64,000 nt of DNA from Camarhynchus parvulus (GCF_901933205.1 NC_044590.1:5471501-5535500); one strand, 5' to 3'. Counted from the stretch's first letter, positions 13,401 to 26,020 are shown. Notes: generated by a model from the sequence alone, not told the origin. A program made the numbers and translations.

Positions 13401-15340
13401 CTACTATTTCTTAGTTTCTTGCTAATAAATATAAAATGCTAATGGAAAGTGAACAGGAAAATATTCTGCATATGCTAAATTGACCTTATATTCAAAATGG
13501 AAAAATGCTTGTGCCACGTGTTTAAGAAAAATAAACACCTGGATGATAAAGAGAGCAGTGCACACATCCTTATTGAAAATATTTTCCTTAAATTCTCAAG
13601 TTTTACAAAATGTCATGGCTTTCTCTCTTCTGGCAAGAGCAGAGAGTGGCAGCCAACACTGAATTCTATTTCTGATTTTGATCTAGATTAATTCTTCCTG
13701 GAGGATGCTGTGGAGCTGAGTGTGGCAGTGTTACCCCAGTGCCCCTGTGCCCACCACAGGGAATGTGGGAGGGCAGGTGGCCCAAAGGGAGCAGAGTCAG
13801 GCCCCTCCAGTGCCACCAGCTCCACTCCAGTCATGTCTGGCACACAGGTCATCATGCAGCTCTCATGGGCCAGCAGTTTTACAGCCCTTGATCAGAGGGT
13901 TGAACGCATCCTCACACCTCCCAGGTGGTGAACTCCTCCCAGAAGGAGCAGGAGGCAGGGCTGGATGTCTGCACGACCTTCCTCCAGGTAAGGGCCAGCC
14001 CAAGTGAGGGTTTTACAGGCCGAGCCAAATCCCAAGTGACTTTTTCTCTGCTCTTCCCTGTCCGTCTGCTGTGAATGCTCCACAGGATGCGGGATTCCTC
14101 TGCTGAAAACTGGAGATGGAGCTAAAACTCAGGTGTTGGGTCTGGACCTGCAGTCACTGCTGAGTCTGGTGTCTGTCAGGCACTGCCAGGGATGGATCAG
14201 TGCAGAAATGGCAGCGGGGGAACACTACAACAACAAATGGCTGCTGCTGCATTGCCTCCCCTGCTCCCCAGTCCCTGGGCCAAATTTCTTTATCCTTTTC
14301 AGTGTAACTCAAAACCAACGAAGTCAATAGAAAAAACAGTTAACCAGACCCTGACCCTTGGTTTGCTTAAACTCCAGTGCTGCTGAGTTAACCCCTGACA
14401 CATTTTAGTTTACCTTCATGTCTTTCCCCAGAGTAGACAGAAAATCCTATTTTTCATATTTGTTTCCCTGGACCTTGGCCAGCTGAATAGAGGTCAAATA
14501 CGTCAAGCTGGGTCTAAACTACAGCAAAAAAATGAGCTGCATTTCAACCTCTTTTTCTAGCAGAGTGACAATATAATTCATGTTTATATTCCTGCCTTCG
14601 CCACCGTCCTGCTGTTTGACCTCGGCAAAGTCACTTCATCTTTTTGGACCTTCATTTCTCCTCCAGCTTGTTCCTTTTGTCTTTAGACTTATATGGGGCA
14701 AAACCAGACAAATAGACAAATATCTGGGGCAAAATGTGGCTTACATGGTGCATTGGCATTACTACAATAAAGCGCTTCCACCTCCTGGACTTGAAGTCCA
14801 GGTAAAAGTTTTGGAAAATAATATCAACATAAATTCCAGACATGGGATAAACATAAAGCAATGTGCTGTCCCCATGCATGCCAAGGGTTTTCAGCATTCC
14901 TACCCAAATTAGCAGGCCGGTCTCTGATGCAGAGCAGCACTGTGCCCACCAGTTCTGCCGTGCAGCAGGAAAAGCGGGTTCAGATAAGTCCAGGAGCTGA
15001 GCAAACGTGAAATGTCTTCATTTGAGTGAAACTCTCATTTTAATTGAGATGTTTGGCTGTCTTCAGATCTAATTTCATGATCCAAACACCCCAATTTCCC
15101 CATAAGAATATGTTCAAGCATTGCTTGACTGCTATTCTCCTTTGCTGCAGAGCTGGGAAGTCATCACAACTGATGAGGAGTCATTACAAAGTTGACCGTT
15201 TGCCCCTTTTCTTCAAAAAAACCAATTCTGCAGAGCTTCATTCGTTTCAGCCCACACTGACTCTCATCCAAAGCCTTCCCTGCTGCTCTAAAGAAACCTG
15301 AAATTTCCCAACTGCAGGATTAAACTCATCCTCGCCCCCT
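10421..15340. other. Non-coding stretch, AT-rich in its middle part
   Basis: No gene is recognised. The segment contains a run of T then A at about 11127-11152, AT-rich DNA at 12880-13480, and an intermediate GC patch at 13710-14010 that produces overlapping open frames in two phases, typical of chance. The block at 11400-11520 (GACAACTGTTAGC, CCGTGGTAAATATGGC) has an enhancer-like texture, too weak to call separately. Confidence 0.55.
14784..14802. repeat. 19-bp near-perfect palindrome
   Basis: CCTGGACTT and AAGTCCAGG are exact reverse complements separated by a single G. The core resembles a serine-tRNA anticodon arm (GGACTTGAA), so I checked for a tRNA. The flanks form no acceptor or T-arm, and no B box of the form GGTTCGANTCC follows. 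It is therefore called only as a palindrome. Confidence 0.55.
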
Positions 15341-15342
15341 CC

Positions 15343-15380
15343 AAACAAACAAATAAACAAACAAACAAACAAATAACAAA
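15343..15380 (+). repeat. (AAAC)n simple repeat
   Basis: About nine consecutive AAAC/AAAT tetramers are readable from the CCAAACAAAC junction to ATAACAAAGG. AAAT interruptions at two points suggest an old array. It follows a C-rich segment (CCTCGCCCCCTCC) and is not next to a recognisable retroposon body, so it may be a stand-alone microsatellite. Confidence 0.85.
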
Positions 15381-15749
15381 GGAGGGAAGAAATTATCTCT
15401 ACAGTAGGGAGATGAAGGTAAAGAGCTTATATGTTAATCATTAGCAGAAAGAAACCCAACCCAAATGAAGTTAGAAGGAGAGAAAAGAAGACATAAAGGG
15501 GGAATTGGAAGGAAAAAAGGCAAGAGCAGAAGATACAAAGTGAGGCTGCCAGGAGTGTTTGTCTGCTGTGTGAGAGTGGCCAGAGCCCTGTCCAGACTGG
15601 GAGAATGGAATTGTTCAAGTTTTAAGCTCCCAGCAATTCCTGCAGTGACTCTGCTGGGTCCCAGCTCTCCCTCACCCCCTGGGTGGGGGCCACCCACCTT
15701 CTGTCCCCGTTGTCACCCTGTGCTCTGCCTTGCAGGAACGCTGAGAGCT

Positions 15750-15768
15750 GGGAGGGAGGGAGGGAGGG
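15750..15768 (+). repeat. (GGGA)n run with G-quadruplex motif
   Basis: Five GGG tracts are separated by single A loops (15750-52, 15754-56, 15758-60, 15762-64 and 15766-68). This meets the G3+N1-7 quadruplex rule with the shortest possible loops. It lies about 200 bases upstream of a CpG-dense patch. That association is typical of promoters or orphan CpG islands, but no first exon is recognised here. Confidence 0.85.
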
Positions 15769-15960
15769 CAGCCCAAATCCAGCATCCCCCCATGCCTGGC
15801 GAGCCCGTGATCTCCTTTATGCCCATCACTTATTCATTCTCCCTTTCTTCCCGCGATGGCTACTTGCGAAATAAACTAGAATTTCCTGATATTTATCATT
15901 ATAATTTTAATTTTTTTTTTTGGGTATCTGTGGTCTGGAAGGAGTTAAAGTCATTATCTC

Positions 15961-16062
15961 CTCGATGTCCACCGCATCCCCGCATCCCCGCTGAGCTCCA
16001 TCAGAGCTGCCGGGGCAGTGGCAGCGGTGGCTTCACCTCCCAGCGCCGCAGCCTCGCGCGGT
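15961..16062. promoter_or_regulatory. Small CpG-dense patch
   Basis: I count 11 CpG dinucleotides in these 102 bases, including the string CTCGCGCGG, against a background in which CpG is rare. The patch is too short for a standard CpG island call (usually at least 200 bases). It could be the core of an unmethylated regulatory element or of an unannotated promoter. A 206-codon frame on the plus strand (15465-16085) ends just beyond it, but it has no recognisable domain and includes low-complexity sequence. Confidence 0.35.
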
Positions 16063-16089
16063 GCCCAACTGCTGGAGTTTGCTAATTTG

Positions 16090-16340
16090 TGTGTTTTCAC
16101 TCGAGGCCTGCTGATTCAATCATTTTAAAGATGCCCATTTCTTCCAAGCCAGGGATTTTATGACTCTAAGGATTAGAAGCTGTTATCTCAACAAACCCTG
16201 GAGCTCTATATATTCTGATTTTATGGTAAGCTTCACTAATAAACTGTTTAAAACATATGCTAATTGTGTTTATTGTATTCTTTAATTATCATATGTATCA
16301 TTAAAGATGTACTATCCCGTTTGGAATCCTAATACCTAAT
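16090..16340. promoter_or_regulatory. Candidate AT-rich conserved non-coding block
   Basis: Immediately after the CpG patch, composition switches to AT-rich but non-repetitive DNA. It contains ATTCAATCATTTTAAAG, a TTATCTCAACAAAC segment, ATATGCTAATTGTG (a TAATTG homeodomain core) and TTTAATTATCATATG (a TAATTA core). Such ungapped complex AT-rich sequence is characteristic of vertebrate conserved non-coding elements. I infer this from texture only. Confidence 0.22.
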
Positions 16341-16738
16341 GCCCTGCTTTTATTTATTTATTTTCTTTTTTGGTATAATTTCACAGTACTGCGTTACTTT
16401 AAAAAAAAGAGAGAGGAAATGGAAATACAGATATATATTTTAACAAGGAAGCTTATTTTCAATTTTCATTGTTTATTTAAAAGTACAGTCTTTGTATTTA
16501 AGTTGAAATCTCTCTCATGAAAAAAGGCAGGCAGGGAATGACATAACAAAACATGGCATTCTGTCTCTGTGCATTTTATTCTTTAATTCTTTTTTAAAAA
16601 TATGCCTCCCTATCATCTACTATGCTTAGTTTTCTGTTTTCAGACTGCTCAAAATGATAATTTACCCAGCTGAGTTGGGTTACAAAAGATCAGAATAATT
16701 GTCCCCTCATTTTTGTTCTATCTCATTATTCTTATCAT

Positions 16739-16764
16739 ACATACACACGCTCACACACACACCC
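16739..16764 (+). repeat. Short imperfect (CA)n run
   Basis: The plus strand reads as repeated AC dinucleotides broken once by GCTC, between a TCATACA segment and CCCAGC. It is a decayed or very short microsatellite. AT-rich DNA with alternating TATA/GTATAT words follows at 16790-16840. Confidence 0.7.
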
Positions 16765-16766
16765 CA

Positions 16767-19700
16767 GCAGTGCATAAAAAATAAGGCTGTATTATGTATA
16801 TGTACATGTACTCATATATACAAATGTATATCCACACTAATTGTGCTCATTTTTGCCCATTAATGAGGAGTTGTTTTTCCAAAACAGAGATACCTGCCAT
16901 CCGAGCTATGTGAGCAATTTTCACTATTTTGAAGCCTAATCTTCATCCTGAATGCTGTTTTATCTTGTTGCTTTAAAATGAGGGTGGCCCTGCATAACAA
17001 AATCCTGAAATTAGGATATATCCCCCTGCTCCTGACTTGCTCCTAACAGCCAGAACAATGTCCCTCAGCCCTGGCTGCTGCTGAAGGCAGAGGCCTGCCC
17101 CAATTCCTACATCAGTTTTATTATTTTTGTTCTTTTTCTTTTTCACTTGGGAAAACAAGCTGGCATTAACATGGGGCATTTTGCTCATTGCTGAAAGAGA
17201 AAACAGCAATAAAAAAATCCCAGCGTTTTTCAGCTGCGCAAGTCAGGGGAAGGGCAGGAAGACGCATGTGCAGCGAGAGCAGTCCGTGGTCATCAATATT
17301 GCAGATGAGAATAATAAATATGTGCAGCCACGTGACAGAAAAATGCAGCCACGCTCATTTCTGCACTCGTGCTCCAGCTCAGACCTTTAAGTTCTGTTTC
17401 CCCCCCTGCATTTGAGGAATATCCTGGGAAAAACATAATTATCCCAACACAGAATTTTGTTTTGATGAAAAAGAATGAAAATGCTGGGCTGCTTTGCTGC
17501 TGGCATAGTGGGGGATTTGCTGTCAGGAGTTTATCAATCAGACTTTTTTTATTTTAGTTGGTGAAGAATGTTTCCTTTAGGTACCAGATGTTAATGTCAC
17601 CTCATGAATGAAACTGCTTCTGCAAATTGAATAATGTCATTTGCATTCACTCGTTCTAAATAACGTTGAAAAGTGGCAATGCTGCTTGTGTTAAAAATTC
17701 TTTTTCCAGGCAAAAGAGACTCTTCTTGGATATCCAAGACATGATACACAACTGGGATTTGGATTTTTTAATAAACTTGTTAAATAATTGTACTATTAGG
17801 CTGAAAACTTAAAAAAACCATGTAAATTTGGTTCCTAAATAATGGCAACCCACAGCCTAAGCATTCCCATCACACAATACAGAACTTAATGTCAGGTCAG
17901 TTTCTGTTTATGGGGGTGATGGGTGAATTTAGGACGAAGTGCCTGCGTAGGTGTTATCACTTTTCACTTGCTGGGACCCCTGAGGACAGGATTAATTGTT
18001 TGTTTTGCCTTTTTGGAGATATAACCCATTGTTAGTTTGACATCCCAGCCACAGGTGTTCTTCAAGCTGCAGGAAGGAATAGCAGACTGTATCCTGTCAA
18101 AACAACCCCACTGTGGTTAGAGACGTCTCAGCCCATGGTTGACTTTATCCTGGATTCCATGGGTGTAATATTTGGGGTCTTGGTGTGTCTGGGGGGCCCT
18201 GGGGGAGCACATCTCCCCTGCCTACACCAGCCCAGCCAGCAGAGCTCTGCCCTTGCTTCAGCCCCTGGAAAGGATAATTTTGCACAGCCCCACACAAATT
18301 AAAGCATCACCATCTCTCCCTATTATATTAATGGATTTTATGCTACTTTTTAAATTACACTGTTTTCAAACAGGAATACATTTGAATGTCAGACTCTAAT
18401 ACCCAAATATAAATGTCAAGACCTCTGTACATCTCTGACATGTAGGAACTAATTTAATCATCTCAGTGAAACTATTTCAGTTCAGACAATCACTTTGTTC
18501 AAGTGGAAGGGTTATGAAGAGGGTGCACAGCCACAGGAAAGTGCTTACACACTATTTAGGGCCTTGCTTTTTTATAAAAAGAAAACCAAGATGGGCATTT
18601 GTTCAGGAGTGGAAATTCCCAGCCCCTGCCAAGCTGAGGTAATCGCACTGCGGGCTCGGAAAAATGATGCGTAGCACCAAGGAATAGTAAATGCTCACTT
18701 GTTGGGGAAAAGAAGGGGAGGGGCAGTGATGGAAAATGATTTTTTTTCTCCTGTGTCTGGAGGATAAAAAGGACAGTCTTGTGAAATCTGGGCTGCATGG
18801 TCAGCGAGTGCTGCTGAGCTCCCGAGTGGGTGATCCCACAGGCTGCGCACACAGATAACAGGGACAGGGAGAAAAACTAGCAGCAGTTTTGCATTTGGAC
18901 TGAGGGCTCCTGCTTCTAAAACTCATCTTAGAGAGTTTCATTCCTCCTTTTTACATATGGCATTTTAAAAAAGGCAAAGGCAGTGCAGGCAGGTTTTTTT
19001 CTGAAGGGTAACAGCTAAACAAGGCCGGCAGAAGGAGCTTATTCCCTATGTGAGCCTGCTACCCCCAGCATCACTGTACTCCACCATAACCCATGGCTTC
19101 AATCTGCTCTAGGAGACAGGGAGGTTCCTCCCAAATTTCAGGAGTAGCTGGGATCAGCTGCAGGCCACTGCTGTACATTGACTCCCATCAGCAGGGGTGC
19201 AGTGACTGTATGGGAAAGAGAAAGAAACATCCCAGCTCCTTTCTGGGGTTTCTGGAGGATCAAGGAGTCTTGAGAAGAAGTCGCATAGTCAGAGAAAGAT
19301 GGGAAAGAGAAAGTGGAAGGGTGGATCAGAGCCTGGAGACGTGGGAAAGGGATGGTTAGGGACCCCAAAGTTAATAAATTAATCAATCCATGTGTGGGGA
19401 ATGTTTGACCATGTCCTTTCCCTGGGTGTGCCATCACCTCCCAAGCTGCAGCCCAACACAGTCTGCACGGGAGCTGATCCAGTTCCCAGTGAAGATGCTG
19501 GGAATAAGCACAGATTCAGTGCTGATGGCTCTTCACTGTCTTGAATTTAGCCCTAATTCTGTCTTCACAACAAGTGGGATTAAAAACTTTGAACTGAAAT
19601 AATGTTGCTGCTGTTTCATGCACCCCCAAACAAAACAAACTAAAAGAATAATCAGGGCTGCAGTCCATGTTGGAGAGCTCTGGTGAAAGAAGCTTAATTT

Positions 19701-20049
19701 GTTGGGTTACTTGTTACAATTAGATGCAGTATAGATGATGTCAAGTTATGTTAACAGCTCTAGGATTTTCCAAGTGTTGGTATGAAAACTGCCCAGCCTT
19801 GATAATGAAAACATGCGCAGGAGAGCTTTGTAAAACAATCAAAAATCAATCCTGTGTGTCAAGTTGAACATATCAATGAGACAGTTTGCAGTCAGAGGGT
19901 TTTCTTATGAAGTGCTGTCAACAGTCAATGCTACACTTGTCTGATCCGTTCAGCCCCGCTAAGTGGAAAGATTTCTCTTTATATTAACCCAATAGAAAAG
20001 GAAAGGAAAACCAGGAAAATGTAAGCCACAGTAATTCATCTCAAGTATC
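16767..20049. other. Non-coding stretch, no gene recognised
   Basis: The open frames are all under 100 codons and overlap on both strands. An octamer-type site, ATTTGCAT, occurs at 17639-17646. The block 19700-19960 is non-repetitive and rich in TAAT and CAAT words (TACAATTAGATGC, TTGATAATG, AACAATCAAAAATCAATCC), resembling regulatory DNA, but I do not give it a separate call. No mobile element was recognised. Confidence 0.55.
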
Positions 20050-20310
20050 CTGAAGGACAATTAGCAACAAAGTCTAGCGGTGGTAAGCCTGCTCTTTGGT
20101 GGGGTTTGGAGATCCGGGGCTGTAATTATTGAGCCATCCTGCTGAATAGCACAATCAATGCTTGACGGCTGCGCCGGTGCGGCGGCTCAGCTCTTGTGTA
20201 AATGAAACGTCAGGCTGGGGGAAAAGGGGCCATTGTGTTTACCCGAGCCTGGATTAGCTTTTAGAGAACAATGAATCTGCAATCGACGCAGGCAGGACAT
20301 TTTAATGGTG
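20050..20310. promoter_or_regulatory. Candidate conserved non-coding block with a CpG cluster
   Basis: GGCTGTAATTATTGAGCC supplies a TAATTA homeodomain core. GCACAATCAATGCTTGACGG contains an ATCAAT-type PBX-like half site. A short CpG cluster (five CpG in about 30 bases at 20165-20195) follows, then AAATGAAACGTCAGG. The mixture of complex AT-rich words with preserved CpG is unusual for neutral bird DNA and typical of developmental enhancers. No aligned species are available to me, so this stays an inference. Confidence 0.25.
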
Positions 20311-21635
20311 TTGTCGGGATCTTTCTTAACAGGAGGTTGGGGTGATGGAGAGGGAGGGAGAGCGGTGCTGGCGGGGAGGATGGATTCCACCCTGCGCACT
20401 GTGCAGGTGTGTATGCATCCAACCCCACTTCCCACCTTGTCCCAGCTGGACCGTGGTCCTTGGAGCTGGCAGCAGCCACCCAGGATCAGGGCACTGGGAC
20501 CACAGTGCAGTCGTGCCAGGCTTCACGACTGGCTGGGCAGGTGACATGTTTCTGCACCCGACTACACATCTTTCTGCCCAAAGGGCCTTAAGCCTCCCTC
20601 CCCTTGCTCCCTCGAGCATGGCTCTTCCTGATTTATAGCCTCAGGGTTTATCCCTCTCTCTCTTTCACAGTATTTTCACTCTTTCCCTCCATCTCTCTCT
20701 CAAAAAAGCTTCTCCCCAGCAGCATCAAGCCCAAGCTTTTCAGCCTTCCCCTTCAATTCCTGTCTAACTTCTCATGGACACATCTCTATTCTTGTCATGT
20801 CTTACGTCCTTCTTTCACAGCAGAAATATTTATCAAACTGCTCTTCAAACCTGCCAGTAGCTTCACTTCCCCCTCCAGTTTTCCCAGCACTGCTCCTTAT
20901 ATTGCAAAATCATCCCTTTTTCCATGCACTGAATGAACATTCCAGCTACAGCTACAGATGTTCTGTGAGAGTTTTGTGTGGGTACATGCCCAGAGATGAA
21001 GGACTCAGATTTTTGTGGCCATTCAAAGGTATTTGCTAATCCTCTTTTCTCATCAATTACAAATATTCCAGTCCTGGACAGTATTGCTGGGTGGGAAGGT
21101 GACAGTTTTCCCAATCCCTTGTTTCCACCCACATGCTGCAAAAACAAACCTGCACTGCTAATGGACATATGAAAATTTCCTTTTTGCCCATGTGTAGACT
21201 GTAATACTCGTCCCTCCAGGAATATTAAGGTAAATAAGTTCCCGTGGGATGTACATTGCTTTGTGCTTGTTTTTACTGCAGGGTGATGAAGTGAATGAAG
21301 CAGCCCTGGCTGTGCTAAGCCTGGAGAAGGCAACAGGAATATCCAAAGATTTTGGAAATGCATTTGCTTTCTTTACTCCAGCTCCATTCAAGCACATTTT
21401 TGCAGCCAATGGGAATGACATGGTGCCCACCCTACCCAGATCCTGCCAACCCCGTGGTGTCTGACTCCTGTCACTAAACCCAGAGAGTTCAGTCCCATTT
21501 TCCTCCCTCCAGCCCCAGCACCTGCTCAGCCATGGAGCAAACCAAGGTAGAGATCTGTGAAGAGCTCGGGGCAGGCACAGAGTCTCACCCATAAACCACC
21601 ACCACAAACCTCCTCAATGGAAGGCAAACTCTGCA
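20311..21635. other. Non-coding stretch with pyrimidine-rich part
   Basis: From 20580 to 20900 the plus strand is rich in C and T (TCCCTCTCTCTCTTTCAC and similar), which explains the long serine- and leucine-rich open frames there. A polypyrimidine-AG sequence at about 21266-21281 looks like a splice acceptor and is followed by an open frame to a stop at 21464, but the 60-residue product matches nothing I know. No gene is called. Confidence 0.5.
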
Positions 21636-21760
21636 GATGTAATTGATTAGTAACTATCAGCTAATTGCAGGGTAATCACATGATTATTTTTGCTTTGCAA
21701 ACTGAATAGTTGCCATGAGATTGGATAATTGTGCGGGGCAATTTTACACGGAGGCACATA
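21636..21760. promoter_or_regulatory. Candidate homeodomain-site cluster (enhancer-like)
   Basis: Within about 110 bases the sequence holds TAATTGATTA at 21640-21649, which is a paired-class P2 site (TAAT-N2-ATTA). It also holds CTAATTG at 21661-21667, a TAATC core at 21673-21677, ATTATTT near 21683-21689, and ATAATTG at 21725-21731. CAATTTTACAC follows at 21739. The spacing is irregular and the sequence is not a simple repeat. Homeodomain clusters of this density are common in developmental enhancers. The factor and target gene cannot be named. Confidence 0.3.
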
Positions 21761-24700
21761 GCAATGCAGAGTTAAACCAGCCTCAAGGCTGTGTACAGCA
21801 GGCTGGGTGATTTCATTTCTGCACGTTCAGTGTGCACATCAGTGCATCCTGTGCTTCTAAAGGCATCTTTGCATCCTGTGCTCTAAAGGAGAACCAAAAG
21901 ATAAGAAATTGCTCTAGTAGCATCACTAGAATGGAGTAAAATCCCCAAACTTTTGGCAAGGCAGCATCCTGACAAGTCTGCCAGCCCAAGGGGAAGATGC
22001 AATGCTCCTGTCCTTTGGAGGAGGGTTTGGGCTCCAGGAGCACACTCCACTTAACCCCAGGAACTTGTTTGCCTGCAGCCCACGTAGGCACCACAGCCTC
22101 AGCTGCACCTGCAAATGAGTGCAAAGCATCTCCCCCTCCTCCCAGGCCTCGTCACAAAACACAGAGATGGTGGTCGGAATATTTTGTCCTTTTGTAGCTC
22201 ATTCAAATTTTGGTGTTGGCAGGAGAGTCAATCAAATGCCAGCAATGCAACCCAAATATTTTCCCAGATGGGTTGAACATTGTAGCAGAAAGCAATTGAA
22301 GAAATTATTTTCTCTGTTGGCAGGGTGATTTCAAAGGCACTTTAGTCTCTGAATGTCTCTTAGACGATTAAATATTTCAAGCCATTTTCAATGTCACTGA
22401 TTCAGATTAATCAAATATTGAAGAGATGGGGTTAAAGGAAGATGTGTTCTCTTTAGCCTCTCAGTGTTGTGGCATCACACCTCTGGGATAAATGCTCCAC
22501 AGAAGAGGTCTTTATATTCTAAGTTTAAAGGAAGCACAAATTCTTCCCTTGCCTGGGAATCCTAAATCTTCCTACAAGGCAGGATTCCTCCAAAAAACAC
22601 TGGAACAATTAAAATGGGACCAACTCAGGAAAAAACTCACATCTCAGTGATTCAGAAAAAATAATATAAGGAACCAGCATACATCTGAATTACAAAAAAT
22701 GCCTGTATTAATTTCAGTTTGGCATTACAAGACACATTTCTGTGTGAGCCAAGAGCCAGCAGAACATACATGGGAATATTTTTAGGCTTTATGTAGGGAA
22801 AAATTAATACAAGAAATGAATGCCACAAGCACATTCATGGGTGTACATGAGGATGGTTCAGATCCTCAGCTGATGGAAGTAAGCCTCCATCATCTGTTGC
22901 AAGGGAGATACAGGGATTTACCCCAGCTGAGGCTTCTGCTCAGTCTATGGAAATACTGTTGATGTCAAGTGGCCAGTGGGCACTGACTGGGAAGGAAGTC
23001 AGAGCAGAGAGCCTTTGTCTCTTTGGATTTCTTCATGAAATAACAAAGGAAATATAATAGAATATATCTCTGATACTGCTATCAGAGGGATTGGGTACAA
23101 GAAAAACAACTTGAGCTCCACTCTTGTATTCTGGTATTCACTCCAGTGTCCTCACAAGCTGCCATTGGGAGACTAAGTCCAAGGCCCCAAATGAACTAAA
23201 AAATATTTCTGTGCAGGAAAAAACCCCTCTCAGAACGAGTTATATTGGTTTTTACAAGGACCCACACGTGCTCATAGCCTGATTTAAAGAGAAAAACAAA
23301 GAAAAAAAATCCCAATTCATTGGTAGCAGGAATGTTTTTGCTCTCAGAAGACAATCTATTGGTATTGTTGCGTCTGCAATTAATTTTGAATGGAACAGAA
23401 AGCTCACACACACTCACTGATCTGAATTTGGAAGAACAGACACACTTTGCAATCATTTTCATAATGCTCCCTGCTACTCCCACACCAGGCATTTCAGGGT
23501 GCACCAGCTCAGCTTTCTTGGTTTCCAGGTGTAGGTTTTTATAACTGGGAAATACCTATATCATGCAAACTCTGGGTTTTTAATATCTCTGGGTTTAAAA
23601 ATCTCAGTGGTTAAACTAAGAACTCTGTTAGAAGTAGAAAGGAAAGGTTGCAAGCTGTAAGTGAGAAAAAAAAATGGAGGAAAATCAGGGTCACCTGGTT
23701 AAAGTCAGACAAAAGCCACATTTCAAAAAATGTACCCTGTAATTTAGTCAAAATGGAAAGGACAGGAAAAAGGTCAATATTGTTTTAAATGAGACTAACA
23801 GCTTCCTTTATGTAATGGGTGAACTCCAGTGTGTTTCCGGATGATTGGCAATTTAGCTGCTTGGGGGGAAAAAAAAAGGTTAAACTTATCAGCACATAAA
23901 AGTGCCAGCAATTTATTTCTGTCACTTTCCTACAAATTAACCTATTTTAAGGCATTCTGAACCTCATCAGCAAGCCCAGGTGTGGCTGGGAATGGGGGTC
24001 ACCACCAGGCCCACATGCACAGGGAAAACGTGACAGCAGCTCTGGGAGGGAACGACCACACAAAGGAGCTCTCAAAGATGAATCCTGTGAGGAGAGGGTT
24101 TATATTTTCATAAAGGGAAAGAAATACTCAACATTGTCTTAAATGAGTGAGGTTTGCTCAGCCTCAAGCACTAATGTGGACCCTGAGGTGGGATGCTCTG
24201 CATGCTGGAAAGTGTAAGGGATGGATGCTGCAGGGGCATGAGCTTACAGAGTTACATCAGAAAAACATTTATGGACCTGCATCCTGCCCTGCCAACCCCT
24301 GGCTTTGGAAGTCAGAAAATGAGGACAAGGAGAGGGAAGCACAACTCTGACTCCATCCCTTCACAGCCCTTTGCTCACCCAGCTCCTATCATAAACCTGC
24401 ATGTGACTGGGTTCTTTAGGCTGTAATCCCTGGAGTCAGCATGGAGACAACACCCTCTAGGGCAGCTGCAGCATCAGTCTGCTCTGCTGTCTGTCTGTCT
24501 GTGGTGTTGAGGGCATTTACAGCTCAATGCACAAACATAAAGCTGGGGTCACACCCCTGGTGACAGTCCCAAGAACAGGGGTGGCCACACAGTGTGTGCT
24601 CAGGCACAGAGGCTTCCCATCATCCCCTTTTTTTACAGAGAGGCTCTTGATCAATCTCCATTTATTTTCCCCATGAGGCTGGCTTGGCTCCATTGCACAT

Positions 24701-26020
24701 CTTTCACTGGTGGCGTGTCTCAGGGTGTGGATGAAGCGGGACAGAGGAGGAGATGGGAGAGAGATGGTCAGCAGCAGAGTTTGGGAAAGGATTGTGTCGT
24801 TCACAGGATAGGAAAGCTGGAGAAATGGTACAGATGGAGGTAGGAAGGGGTCTGAGTGGGAGAGCAGGCTCAAACCCACCTCTGAAAGCCTCCAAATTCC
24901 AGGATTTTCACCTGATGCAGCTTCTCAAAGGGGAGATAAGTGGCTTTGGGCTGAATCACTGAGCCTCACAGTTGGCAATGCTTTTAGCCAAAGCAGTGCC
25001 TCTCCCTTTAAAACACACTGGGCAGATGAAGCAGCATCTTTCAATATCTGGATATTTTTTAGTGTTGATTTTAAATACAAGGATGCTTGACTGGCTGCTC
25101 TACACCGTGACAAAGCTCTTAATGATTGCTCCAGATACATCCACAGGTGAAGCTGCCAGGGAGTCAATCAGCAGGAGAGGCTCGAGACAGTGGCATTTTG
25201 ATCTTTGGAATTTCTGTGACTGCTTATGGGCCCCTTTTTTCTTCTCTGACTGCTGAAATCATCATCAGCAGCAGCAGGTCTCCTTCATAACCAGATTGCT
25301 CTAGAGCTAAATACTGACCAAGAGCAAACTGATGACCTCAAATTAACAGCAAAGACAAGACTCTTGTAAAACTTACAAGAGTATGATTTCAATTCAGGCC
25401 ATTAAAATATTTCAACTACTTCTGTTTGAACGTCAATGCTTCTTTTCTGAAATACCTGAAATACCTGGTTTAATCTGCTATAGACATCATTACTTCTGTC
25501 ATTACTTCTTGTGACACAAATTTTACTCTCATGATTACTCCTACAGATGATCAAGAAAAAAAGTGAAAATATGAGTTATTTTCAAGCAGTGGAGGGAACC
25601 TTTAAAATTTATCTTTTATATCTTATAGCTTAATTATCTTTTAGTCGACATTGCATTCGTAATTTGAATAAAATATGATGTAAGCAGCATCAGGGGGGAT
25701 GGGCTGTAGATGTCCAGCAAAGTTTTCAGGGTCAGGTACAGTGTATTGTGCAGGGAGCTAGGTAAATATCAGTTTGGGGAGAAAATTAGGAAGGCTTAAT
25801 TTTCATTCATTTTTTCCCCCTCTGGTATGAGACAGCCAGGCAGCAGCTCATGTAACAAAAACATTAACTTCCAGAGGCCTTTAATAACAGCCTTCAGTGA
25901 ACCTAGAAATGCTAAGAGGGACAATTTTGCAGTCTAGGGTATTTGAATCAGTAGCTTTTCATATCACAGTTGAGGCATAAATAGCCATTGTATCTATCTG
26001 CTGAAATTATTTCGATCAAC
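21761..26020. other. Non-coding stretch, no gene recognised
   Basis: No coding exon is supportable. The block at 22330-22430 (TTAGACGATTAAATATTTC and TCAGATTAATCAAATATTG) has an enhancer-like texture. A short (CTGT)n run lies near 24485-24502. Open frames reach 120 codons (24517-24879, minus strand) without recognisable content. Confidence 0.55.

Noticed and set aside
14784..14802. Possible tRNA anticodon arm (GGACTTGAAGTCC)
   Set aside because: Flanks do not form acceptor, D or T arms and no B box follows; only a palindrome remains.
15465..16085. 206-codon plus-strand frame as a gene near the CpG patch
   Set aside because: Starts in a purine-rich simple segment (Lys/Arg/Gly-rich), passes through the GGGA run and a poly-T (poly-Phe) run, and has no recognisable domain.
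21282..21464. Possible terminal coding exon after a splice-acceptor-like TTTTTACTGCAG
   Set aside because: The 60-residue product matches no family I know, no poly(A) signal was seen shortly downstream, and acceptor-like sequences are common by chance.
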